Made by a program: the position numbers and the translations under genes. Below the pieces are notes generated by a model that did no database searches, had not been told where the DNA came from, and saw nothing but the letters and a program-made list of their open reading frames with translations. A stretch of 15,042 bases of DNA from Verrucomicrobiota bacterium (GTDB lineage Bacteria > Verrucomicrobiota > Verrucomicrobiia > Verrucomicrobiales > DEV007), in NCBI GenBank assembly GCA_027618625.1, contig JAQCER010000012.1, positions 1 to 15,042 of the forward strand. Reading direction: 5' to 3'. Each line of letters starts with the position of its first letter. The first letter of the stretch is position 1. This document shows positions 7,635-14,937 of the stretch, in pieces.

Positions 7635-10181
7635 ATGACCAGCTCTCAGCCCCAAGCATGGAAAGCCGACGGGAAGTTTCTCCAGTTGAACGGGGAACAC
7701 TCGTGGATGCGGGGCATTACGTACGGCCCCTTCGACTCCGGCCGTGCGCCACATGGGCTGCCGTCCCCCGATCAATACCAGCGCGATCTGGACCAGATCC
7801 GAGAACTGGGTGCCAATACCCTGCGTCTCACGCGCTCCCCCACCCAGGAGTTTCTCGCCGCCTGCGAAGAGCGGGAGTTCCAGACACTGATCGGCCTCAA
7901 CTGGGAAAATTTCGTTGATTTCTTTCACGATCCGGCGATGCCCAAGCGCATCCTTCGGTCCGCGCGTAGAATCGTCTCTGAGTTCTCCGACGCTCCATCG
8001 GTCTCTGGATACTTCGTTGGCAATGAGGTGAACGCCCAGATGGTGCGCTGGCTCGGAAGGGATCAGGTAAAGAATTTTCTCGAGGCGATGATCGATGCCG
8101 GTCGTAGCTGTCATCCCGGCGCATTGTTCGCCTATGCCAGCTACCCGACCACCGAGTATCTGATGCCGGACAATGCCGACTTTGTCGCTTACAACGTCTA
8201 TCTCGAAACGCGCAAGGACTTTGCCCGCTACCTCCGGCGACTGCAGCACCTCGCCGGAAATCGCCCGCTCGTCATCAGCGAGTTCGGGCTGAACACGCGC
8301 CATCATAGCAATGAGCAACAACGCGAAGTCCTCGACTGGGCGTGCGAAGAGATGGCGCAGCAAGGTGTCGCCGGCACGATCCTTTTTACATATACTGACG
8401 AATGGTTCACGGGAGGGCGGGACATGTCGGAATGGAAGTTCGGCCTGGTCGACAGCCAACGCCAGCCAAAACCCGCATTCCACGCGGTGCAGAATCACTT
8501 CCGGAAAGGCGCAGCCCCCCTCAGTTTCCTCAATTACGTCCCAAAAATTTCTGTCATCGTCTGCACCTTCAATGGCGTGCGGACATTGAACGACTGCCTG
8601 CGCTGGATTGCCCGGGTCGACTACCCGGACTTCGAGGTACTTGTGGTCGACGACGGTTCGACGGAAAACGTCAAGGCCATCGTGGAGAAATTTTCCAGGG
8701 TGCGCTACATCAAGCAGAAGCATGCAGGTCTCAGCGCCGCACGCAATCTCGGTGCAAATAAGGCCAACGGAGAAATCCTGGCCTACACCGATGACGATTG
8801 CATGCCGGACCGGGACTGGCTGGCCCATCTTGCGCTGGCATTCCAGAGAGATCCCGAGCTTGCCGCCGTCGGTGGCCCGAATTTGCCGCCGCCTGCGGAG
8901 AATGTGATCCAGGCATGTGTGATCGCTGCTCCCGGTGCTCCAACGCAAGTGATGCTGAGCGACAACGATGCCGAGCACATCCCCGGTTGTAACCTCAGTG
9001 TCCGACGATCCGACTTCGAAGCGATCAAGGGATTCGAGGAATGCTACGATGTCGCTGGGGACGATGTTGACTTTTGTTGGCGTTTACAGATACGCGGCAA
9101 GCGGATCGGCTTCGCAGCCGCCGCCTTCGTCTGGCACTATCGCCGATTCACAGCCAAGGCCTATTTGAAGCAACAGGTCGGCTACGGGCGGGCGGAAGCC
9201 TTGCTGATGAAACGCCATAGCAAGCGCTTCAGCCTGCTGTCCGGCGGTGCGCGCTGGTTTGGCACCATCTATCAGCCCGATGTAATGTCGCACCCGGATG
9301 GTCCTGTGCGACTGTACCAGGGCGTCTTTGGCAACGCGCTTTTCCAGTCGATTTATCCAGAAGCCGTGTCGTGTTTAACTGCATTGGTCGGTGGTTTTCC
9401 CTGGGCACTGCTGGCGCTCGTACTGCTTGGCGCTGGCTTCGTCTATTTTCCGTTCTTTCTGATTGGCCTGGTGATGACTACCACCACAGCTTGGAATGCC
9501 TGGAAGCGCACCAGCCGTCGGCGCATTGATCCACGATTCGATTCGAGAAGGGCCCGCGCCATGCTTTGGCTCATGACCTTGATCCAACCGATCGCCCGTG
9601 GAGCCACCCGCAGTCTGCACAGTGCAAAACTGATGGCCGTTCCCCGCGGCGCAATCTTCGGTGGAACCCTGCTGCGCTTTCCCCGCATTGCGTTCTGGAA
9701 AAAAGTCGGCCAGATCGCCGTCTGGAACGAGGAAGGAAAGAACCGCGATGATCTCCTTGCCAAGATCGTCAAAGAACTCGATCTCCACAGCTGGAAGCAC
9801 CGCCTCGACGACGGCTGGCGGGACTGGGACATCGAGGTGCTGCAGAACCTCTGGTGGCGCGTCCGCATCACCACCGTCACCGAGTATCACAAAGGCAAAA
9901 ATCGGCTCACCCGCATTCGCCTCGCTTCCCACATGACCAGAGCGAACGCCGTTATCAGCGTGGCGATTCTCGCAGGCATCATCGCAACAGCCTGGTACCT
10001 GCAGTGGCGGGCTATGTGGATCTTCGGTTCTGGCATCTACTTTCTCTGGTGGCTGTTGCTCGAAGTCAAACACCAGGCATTTGTCAGCCGCACTATTCGA
10101 CTCATTCTCACCGTCGGCGAAGCAAACGGTTTTGATCCCACCACCGAAGAAAAAAATCCGATGCCGGACCGACCAGCTTAA
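7635..10181 (+). CDS. Fusion of clan GH-A-like glycosidase domain and family 2 glycosyltransferase, membrane-bound
   Basis: Numbering from the ATG at 7635 (848 aa): residues about 10-290 resemble a TIM-barrel glycoside hydrolase of clan GH-A (GH2/GH5-like). The Asn-Glu pair of GYFVGNEVNAQ (Glu131) fits the acid/base and VISEFGLNT (Glu216) the nucleophile. A GT2 domain (about 303-560) begins KISVIVCTFNG, with VVDDGS (D339-D340), the metal-binding TDDDC (D386, D388) and a GDDVDF acceptor-side motif (D476-D477). Hydrophobic segments at about 580-625 and 770-812 look like two pairs of membrane helices around a basic loop of roughly 145 residues. No signal peptide or membrane helix precedes the glycosidase domain, so it should lie in the cytoplasm with the transferase. 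Likely role: making, and perhaps trimming or branching, an extracellular or envelope glycan; sugar and linkage are unknown. The frame extends to a TTG at 7599; 7635 is the first ATG, without a clear ribosome site. Confidence 0.87.
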   Translation: MTSSQPQAWKADGKFLQLNGEHSWMRGITYGPFDSGRAPHGLPSPDQYQRDLDQIRELGANTLRLTRSPTQEFLAACEEREFQTLIGLNWENFVDFFHDPAMPKRILRSARRIVSEFSDAPSVSGYFVGNEVNAQMVRWLGRDQVKNFLEAMIDAGRSCHPGALFAYASYPTTEYLMPDNADFVAYNVYLETRKDFARYLRRLQHLAGNRPLVISEFGLNTRHHSNEQQREVLDWACEEMAQQGVAGTILFTYTDEWFTGGRDMSEWKFGLVDSQRQPKPAFHAVQNHFRKGAAPLSFLNYVPKISVIVCTFNGVRTLNDCLRWIARVDYPDFEVLVVDDGSTENVKAIVEKFSRVRYIKQKHAGLSAARNLGANKANGEILAYTDDDCMPDRDWLAHLALAFQRDPELAAVGGPNLPPPAENVIQACVIAAPGAPTQVMLSDNDAEHIPGCNLSVRRSDFEAIKGFEECYDVAGDDVDFCWRLQIRGKRIGFAAAAFVWHYRRFTAKAYLKQQVGYGRAEALLMKRHSKRFSLLSGGARWFGTIYQPDVMSHPDGPVRLYQGVFGNALFQSIYPEAVSCLTALVGGFPWALLALVLLGAGFVYFPFFLIGLVMTTTTAWNAWKRTSRRRIDPRFDSRRARAMLWLMTLIQPIARGATRSLHSAKLMAVPRGAIFGGTLLRFPRIAFWKKVGQIAVWNEEGKNRDDLLAKIVKELDLHSWKHRLDDGWRDWDIEVLQNLWWRVRITTVTEYHKGKNRLTRIRLASHMTRANAVISVAILAGIIATAWYLQWRAMWIFGSGIYFLWWLLLEVKHQAFVSRTIRLILTVGEANGFDPTTEEKNPMPDRPA

Positions 10182-10281
10182 GCCGGTGTGTTGATTTGAT
10201 AAACGTTTCAGTGCGCTCTGCTTGACGGCTCTTTTTTTGCCCGACAAACACGCCGCTAGCGGATACGCTCAGAGGATGAAG
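10182..10281. other. Short intergenic region with possible weak terminator and T tract
   Basis: After the glycosyltransferase stop there is AGCCG at 10181-10185 (first base shared with the stop). Its complement CGGCT lies at 10226-10230, directly before seven Ts (10232-10238). The stem would be only five base pairs with a 40-base loop, so this is at best a weak intrinsic terminator. A perfect 8-base palindrome AAACGTTT lies at 10201-10208. No clear promoter for the next gene was found, so read-through from the kinase operon is possible. Confidence 0.25.
10271..10275 (+). promoter_or_regulatory. Ribosome binding site deciding the start at 10282
   Basis: AGAGG lies six bases before the ATG at 10282 but directly touches the ATG at 10276. 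Normal spacing therefore favours 10282. It is the clearest Shine-Dalgarno-like motif I found at any gene start in this window. Confidence 0.5.
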
Positions 10282-11430
10282 ATGAAACTATCCGTTCTCC
10301 TCCTGACTGGCGTCTGCTCGTCAACACTGCTGGCCGATGAACCGGTTGCCTGGAAGAAACACGTCGTCATGAACCAGGGCCACTGCAATACAGCGGTAGC
10401 ATTGGATGCCAATGGCGATCAATTGCTGGACGTGATCGCGAGTTTTAACGGGCGGGTAAGCTTGTTCGTCGCGCCGGATTGGAAGGAGACGATCGTGCAT
10501 CGGCTGTTCGGTGGTGGTGGCGCCTGCATCCATAGCGAGGTGATCGATGTCGATGGGGACGGCGATCTTGACTGGGCTGGAACACTGTCAGACGATCATC
10601 CGTTTTGGCTCGAGAATCCGGGATCGGACACTGCGGACAGAGGTGGGTGGACCCCTCGGATGATTGATCTTGAAATCACTGGCGTGCATTGCATCCTCCG
10701 CTCGGACGTCGACAACGACGGTCGGGACGATCTGATCATCAATAATTTCGAACCGGAAAAGGGCATCGGGGATTCGATCTCGTGGCTCAGCGTTCCCAAG
10801 GATCCGCTCAATGCCAGACAATGGGATCGCCATGTATTTGCCGACAAAGACGCACGCGGCGGAAGCCACTACATGGGCGCCGGTGACATCGATGGCGATG
10901 GCTGGAAGGAAATCGCCGTCGGTGCAAAGGGCGCTCCGTTTGCCGATGGCAACTGGTTCGCGTACTGGAAGAATCCTGGCGCTGAAAATGTGAAGGTTGC
11001 CTGGAAAAAAGTGATCCTGGCCGAGAACCAGACTGCTGCCACTAACATTCTACCAGCCGATGTCAACGGTGATGGCAAGGTCGACTGGCTGGCCTCGCGG
11101 GGACATGGTGTGGGTGTCATCTGGTTCGAAAATCCCAGCTGGAAGATCCACGATATCGACACCGAAATCCGGTCACCTCACAGTCTGACCGTAGCCGATC
11201 ACGATCAGGACGGCGACCTGGATGCAGCTACCTGCGGCTACGAAAGCGAGCGCGTTATGTGGTATGAGAACGACGGTAAAGGCAACTTTACTCTGCACAC
11301 GCTTGACGACAAGCAACAGAGTTATGACCTGCGCACGGTAGACATGGACGGCGACGGCGATCTGGATTTACTGAACGCTGGACGCGGCACGATGAATGTC
11401 GTGTGGTACGAGAATCCTTTGAAGAAGTAA
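10282..11430 (+). CDS. Exported FG-GAP/VCBS repeat protein, probable seven-bladed beta-propeller
   Basis: From the ATG at 10282 the product is 382 residues. It begins with a signal peptide (MKLSVLLLTGVCSSTLLA, likely cleaved before DEP), so it should be periplasmic, surface-bound or secreted. Seven Asp-rich loops of the DxDxDGxxD calcium-binding type recur: about 42-50 (degenerate, DANGDQLLD), 89-97 (DVDGDGDLD), 142-150, 202-210, 260-268, 306-314 and 354-362. Aromatic-Asn turns such as WLENPG, YWKNPG, WFENPS and WYENP recur between loops. Seven loops fit a seven-bladed propeller of the VCBS/FG-GAP type. Such proteins bind ligands or surfaces and usually need calcium. No catalytic motif is visible, and the substrate or partner is unknown. 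The open frame reaches a TTG at 10222, but the signal peptide and the AGAGG site favour 10282. It converges with the minus-strand gene ending at 11438, with only 7 bases between. Confidence 0.88.
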   Translation: MKLSVLLLTGVCSSTLLADEPVAWKKHVVMNQGHCNTAVALDANGDQLLDVIASFNGRVSLFVAPDWKETIVHRLFGGGGACIHSEVIDVDGDGDLDWAGTLSDDHPFWLENPGSDTADRGGWTPRMIDLEITGVHCILRSDVDNDGRDDLIINNFEPEKGIGDSISWLSVPKDPLNARQWDRHVFADKDARGGSHYMGAGDIDGDGWKEIAVGAKGAPFADGNWFAYWKNPGAENVKVAWKKVILAENQTAATNILPADVNGDGKVDWLASRGHGVGVIWFENPSWKIHDIDTEIRSPHSLTVADHDQDGDLDAATCGYESERVMWYENDGKGNFTLHTLDDKQQSYDLRTVDMDGDGDLDLLNAGRGTMNVVWYENPLKK

Positions 11431-11437
11431 AGGTTTC

Positions 11438-11905
11438 TCAGTCTTCATCAAAGTAGCGCGCCATCGAATTGCAGATGGACTCCACCATCTCCGGTGAGTT
11501 CTGCAGCACGCGATGGAAGTCGTCTTTGGTGAGCACGAGCAGCAGGCCTTCGCTCGCAGCACGCACGGTGGCCATCCGCCGACCACCAGTCATCGCCGCG
11601 ATTTCTCCGAAAACGTCACCCCGTTGCAACAAGCGCTCTTGCGCTAATGAACCAGCTCTGCGTCCGCCACCGCCGAAGTCGTCGTCATCATCCAGATCAA
11701 CACCGGTAAAGACCCTGAAGAGACCATCCAGCACAAGATAGACATCGCCGCCAGTTGCGTCTTCTTCCGTGATCACCTCACCGTCATACACTGGCCTTTC
11801 AGTGAACAGTTTAGCAAGTGCATTCAACTCCTTCTCCGGGGTGCCTGAGAAGGCATCCGAAGCGCTCAACAACGTAATGATTTCTTTGGTAGATGGAATT
11901 GCCAT
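11438..11905 (-). CDS. Stand-alone cyclic nucleotide-binding domain protein
   Basis: This 155-residue protein is essentially one cyclic nucleotide-binding (CAP/EAL-type beta-roll) domain with N- and C-terminal helices. The phosphate-binding cassette is visible as GDVFGEIAAMTGGRRMATV: Gly100-Glu101 would contact the ribose, and Arg110 aligns with the Arg that binds the cyclic phosphate. There is no helix-turn-helix, kinase or channel part, so it is not a CRP-type transcription factor. It may act as a small regulatory subunit or ligand sensor for another protein. An Asp-rich then Gly-rich insertion (about residues 70-85, DLDDDDDFGGGGRRAG) interrupts the roll before the cassette, which is unusual. 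It lies 77 bases downstream of the M28-family gene on the same strand and may share its transcript. No Shine-Dalgarno sequence precedes the ATG at 11905. Confidence 0.87.
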   Translation of the reverse strand: MAIPSTKEIITLLSASDAFSGTPEKELNALAKLFTERPVYDGEVITEEDATGGDVYLVLDGLFRVFTGVDLDDDDDFGGGGRRAGSLAQERLLQRGDVFGEIAAMTGGRRMATVRAASEGLLLVLTKDDFHRVLQNSPEMVESICNSMARYFDED

Positions 11906-11982
11906 GGCCTATGGTGATTAGACGCTGAGAATTTGGAAATGGAAAGCAGAAAAAGTGCCCCAGAATCGACTAGTTGCCGTTG

Positions 11983-12942
11983 CTAGCGCCGGCCCCCCAG
12001 CAGGTACTTCTCAAGGAACAGCAACCCGGTACGGCCAGAGATCTCGATACTCTCCGCCGTGATGCGATCCATCGTATCCGCACTGGTATGCCAGTAAGGT
12101 TTATAATCCATATCGATGAGATTGGTCACCCGCATTCCGATTTCGTGGAGCGGCTGGTGGTCATCGATGATTTCCGTGTGCAGCACTGAAAAGTGCTTGC
12201 GGGTGCCGAGTTCCTCCGCCGCTTCCAGCACGGCATTCGACATTTCAAGGTCCGTGTTGCTCGGAATCCCGACGTTCAGATTCTTGTCCCCGATCAAGTC
12301 AAAAACTACTGCATAGGGCGGGCGATCACCTTCAGGGAGCGCCCGGAGCTTCTTTGCCAGATACTTGCTGCCGTGAAGCCCCTCAACCTGAAAACTCGTA
12401 ATCGCTTCCTCACCGTCGAAGAACACCAGTTCGATGCGCTCTGCCAGATCAGGATTCGCGGCCAGCACCCGCGCCATTTCAATCAGAAGCCCCGTGCTCG
12501 ATCCGCCGTCATTGGCACCGACAAAAGTGATGCCCGGCATGTACTTGGTATCAAAGTGAGAACAGACGAGCACCTCGGCCGTTCTGCTGAATGCGCTGTC
12601 TCCCTCCCCCAGCCGCGCATGCAGATTTGCAAACTCGATCGGGCCCCGTGTTGTTTTGTCAGTGAAGGCATCCCTGCGGGTCGTCCAGCCTAGCTTCTTC
12701 AGTTCAGCGATGATGTAGTCCTGCTGCCTGATGTTCGCTTCGGAACCACTGGGCCGCGGCCCGAAGTCGACGAGGGCCTGAACATGAGCGAGCGCTTTGA
12801 CACCGCTCAACTGGCCATGCACGGCTTTGGACGGATCATATTGGAAGGAAGACCCGGGCAACCCGCCGGAGGAAGCGAGGAAAATGACGACCGCCAGGAT
12901 GGCGATCATCCCAACAAGAATGGAGACACGAGTACGGTTCAT
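11983..12942 (-). CDS. Glutaminyl-peptide cyclotransferase-like M28 family zinc enzyme, membrane-anchored
   Basis: The 319-residue product has an N-terminal hydrophobic helix (about residues 7-24) with a basic start, so it is probably exported and anchored or processed. The rest matches the M28 zinc aminopeptidase fold, and in detail the glutaminyl cyclase branch: CSHFDTK (His129), VGANDGGSS (Asp145), VFFDGEEA (Glu178, Glu179), VVFDLIGD (Asp215), IIDDHQPL (Asp260-Asp261) and KPYWHTSADT (Trp284, His285). By analogy with human glutaminyl cyclase, Asp145, Glu179 and His285 would hold one zinc. Glu178, Asp215, an Asp of the DDH motif and Trp284 would be catalytic. The family converts N-terminal glutamine of peptides to pyroglutamate. 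An aminopeptidase role remains possible, because many bacterial relatives are annotated only as M28 peptidases. It sits between parB, 170 bases upstream, and the cyclic-nucleotide-binding gene. Confidence 0.87.
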   Translation of the reverse strand: MNRTRVSILVGMIAILAVVIFLASSGGLPGSSFQYDPSKAVHGQLSGVKALAHVQALVDFGPRPSGSEANIRQQDYIIAELKKLGWTTRRDAFTDKTTRGPIEFANLHARLGEGDSAFSRTAEVLVCSHFDTKYMPGITFVGANDGGSSTGLLIEMARVLAANPDLAERIELVFFDGEEAITSFQVEGLHGSKYLAKKLRALPEGDRPPYAVVFDLIGDKNLNVGIPSNTDLEMSNAVLEAAEELGTRKHFSVLHTEIIDDHQPLHEIGMRVTNLIDMDYKPYWHTSADTMDRITAESIEISGRTGLLFLEKYLLGGRR

Positions 12943-13112
12943 ACGGAGGCACTAAACGCTCTTAGGCTAGGCCAATCTAAAAACCAGTCAATGAACTTGC
13001 ATGGATCAAGTAAAGGATCACACAAACAGCAACCGTTGAGATACAGAACGTAAGAACGGATGACTTCGGGAACTTTCTCAGATTCCCCCAAAAAGTAAAA
13101 CGTTGTAAACGG
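12943..13112. other. Intergenic region between parB and the M28 gene, nothing recognised
   Basis: This 170-base gap is somewhat AT-richer than the flanking genes and probably carries the minus-strand start signals for the M28-family gene. Just after the parB stop, CGTT-GTA-AACG (13101-13111) could form a four-pair hairpin followed on the minus strand by T-rich sequence, which is too short to call a terminator. I found no RNA gene and no convincing promoter. Confidence 0.3.
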
Positions 13113-14054
13113 CTACTCCCTTTCCAGATCGAGTCCTAACAAACCGAGAATGCGATCCAGGTCGTCGTTGCCGTAGTAGTCGATTTCGATGCGGCCCTTT
13201 TTGTTGCCGTGGACCACCTGCACTTTTGTTGAAAACCGGCTGCGCATCCTTTCCTCGATACTCCGGATCGCGGAGAGCAACTCCGGCGACGACGGGCCGT
13301 CCGATTCCTTGCGGCGTTTGCCAGTGGCGATGCCGCCCGCTTTGAGCTCGCGCTCTACTTCCTGCTCAGTGCTGCGAACGGTAAGCCCTTTCTTGATGAC
13401 TTGATCGGCGATCAGTTCCTGCAGCGAGTGGTGCTTGAGCCCAAGAATGACCTTGGCATGTCCCGTCGAGATTCGGCCCTGCTCGACCATCTTCGCAACC
13501 CCTGGAGCCAACTCCAGCAATCGAATGGTGTTGGCCACAGTCGCGCGGTTCTTGCCTACTCGTCTGGCGATTTCTTCCTGAGTCAGGTTAAAGTCTTTCG
13601 ACAGTCTCTGGTAGGCTTCGGCCTCTTCCATCGGGTTGAGATCCTCGCGTTGCAGATTCTCGATCAGCGCCATCTCAAGCACATCGCGATCCGATGCCTC
13701 ACGCACGATCACCGGCACCGTCGTCAGACCAGCCAGACGGGACGCCCGCCAGCGGCGCTCACCCGCGATCAATTCGAGCTGACCATTCACGTCACGCACC
13801 ACAAGGGGTGAAATGATTCCGTGCTCGCGGATCGACTCCATGAGTTCGTTGAGCTGGTCTTCCCGGAACTCACGCCGTGGCTGTAGCGGACTGGGCACGA
13901 TGGCATCGAGAGGGACCTTCCGAACGGCACCGCCGTCCCCGTCCGGCACAGCGGACTGGAAAGTTCCACCCGGAGCGTCAAAATTGCCCTGACGCTTCTT
14001 GGAAACGCCAGTAATCAGAGCGCCGAGCCCTTTACCTAGTGCCTTTTTTGTCAT
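13113..14054 (-). CDS. parB: Chromosome-partitioning protein ParB (Spo0J family, CTP-dependent clamp)
   Basis: The 313-residue product has all the usual ParB parts. The N-terminus KKALGKGLGALI is the ParA-stimulating motif. An extended linker leads to the CTP-binding nuclease-like domain with QPRREFRE (about 58-65), GERRWRA (98-104) and ENLQREDLNPMEEAEAY (132-148). A helix-turn-helix (about 157-180, LTQEEIARRVGKNRATVAN) followed by GHAKVIL should bind parS. A variable linker and a C-terminal dimerisation domain ending in GLDLERE complete it. The family loads at parS near the origin, slides as a CTP-gated clamp and works with ParA and SMC in chromosome segregation. In many bacteria parA lies immediately upstream, but here the upstream neighbour is an L,D-transpeptidase-like gene 109 bases away and no parA is in the window. 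I saw no good match to the parS consensus. No ribosome site is obvious at the ATG at 14054. Confidence 0.96.
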   Translation of the reverse strand: MTKKALGKGLGALITGVSKKRQGNFDAPGGTFQSAVPDGDGGAVRKVPLDAIVPSPLQPRREFREDQLNELMESIREHGIISPLVVRDVNGQLELIAGERRWRASRLAGLTTVPVIVREASDRDVLEMALIENLQREDLNPMEEAEAYQRLSKDFNLTQEEIARRVGKNRATVANTIRLLELAPGVAKMVEQGRISTGHAKVILGLKHHSLQELIADQVIKKGLTVRSTEQEVERELKAGGIATGKRRKESDGPSSPELLSAIRSIEERMRSRFSTKVQVVHGNKKGRIEIDYYGNDDLDRILGLLGLDLERE

Positions 14055-14163
14055 CGAACTGTCATGTTAGGAGAACCTCCCGACGAAAGCAAACAGGAAA
14101 CCCTGCCCCCCTGCCCATCCCCCCATTCACTGCAGCTGCCAGCAAATCTGCCTCAGCCCATGA

Positions 14164-14937
14164 TCAGCGAAACGAGTAGCGACCGTCCAAGCCCACTCGA
14201 ACCTCCGAAGGCACACGCGTGCGCTCAAAAAGGTCATACCCTTCCTTGAGGTTTTCCCATTCAGCCAGCCAGGCCTTCTCGTCTTCGGCAGCGGCGGCCT
14301 TTTGCATGCGTTCAGCGGTCATGCGGAATGGAAATGCATGCACCGGCACTGCCTTCTGGCCCTTGGTCAACGCTGCATCTACGAGCAGGTAAATTTCCTC
14401 GATCAATGAATCCGTCATCGCGTAGCACCCGATCGAGACCGTAATGCCGTGCACCATGAGGAATGAGCCGGTGCGCTTTTTTGCCGTATCATAAGCATTT
14501 GGAAACCCGAGATTAAAAGCAAGGTGGTAGTCGCTGTCCGGCTTCAACTGTGCCTTGCTGACGGTGTAAAACCCGGTCGGCGCCTGGCCATCGCCTTCCG
14601 CCAGCTTCGGCGCGAGCGTGCCACTGCCGTAGTTCGCGATGGGATACGTCTTGGCAAGCACATATCCCCCCTCAGCTTCGAGCCACACCTCCAGCTCCTT
14701 CGATTCCTTGAAAATTCGAATGAACACCGGTGCCCCCTTCCGCGGCAATTCCCGCTCCAGGCGCGGTTCCGCCCGCTCGCGAACCTCCGCGAGGCGACTG
14801 CCACCGACTACTTGCGCACTCACTGTCTTCATCAAGCTCACTCTAAACTGCCATCCAATCAGAACACTGCTCCAGGCAACAACCAGAAACGCGATCTGGA
14901 TCTTCGGGCTGATTACAAACTGTCGAATATCAGGCAC
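14164..14937 (-). CDS. YafK-like L,D-transpeptidase (YkuD domain), membrane-anchored
   Basis: The product is 257 residues from a GTG at 14937; an in-frame TAG lies not far upstream, which limits the choice of start. An N-terminal hydrophobic helix (about residues 13-30) should anchor or export it. The YkuD catalytic core follows, with RIFKESKELEVWL at about 74-86, the PTGFYTV strand at about 120-126 and the catalytic motif MVHGITVSIGCYAM (His163, Ser168, Gly170, Cys171). The helical tail (about 205-240) is typical of the YafK/COG3034 branch. Family members act in the periplasm on peptidoglycan stem peptides through the cysteine. E. coli YafK (DpaA) instead detaches Braun lipoprotein from peptidoglycan, so either attachment or release chemistry is possible here. 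The next ATG (14832) would remove the membrane segment, so the GTG start is preferred. Confidence 0.88.
   Translation of the reverse strand: MPDIRQFVISPKIQIAFLVVAWSSVLIGWQFRVSLMKTVSAQVVGGSRLAEVRERAEPRLERELPRKGAPVFIRIFKESKELEVWLEAEGGYVLAKTYPIANYGSGTLAPKLAEGDGQAPTGFYTVSKAQLKPDSDYHLAFNLGFPNAYDTAKKRTGSFLMVHGITVSIGCYAMTDSLIEEIYLLVDAALTKGQKAVPVHAFPFRMTAERMQKAAAAEDEKAWLAEWENLKEGYDLFERTRVPSEVRVGLDGRYSFR

Noticed and set aside
7593..8978. 461-codon minus-strand ORF
   Set aside because: It is fully antisense to the GH-GT2 gene, whose motifs are clear. The translation shows no domain, and long antisense ORFs are common in GC-rich genes.
9375..10247. 290-codon minus-strand ORF at the end of the glycosyltransferase
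   Set aside because: It is antisense to the membrane-helix and tail region and shows no recognisable family.
13085..13111. Hairpin plus T-rich run after parB as a terminator
   Set aside because: The stem CGTT/AACG has only four base pairs with low GC, so it is too weak to call.
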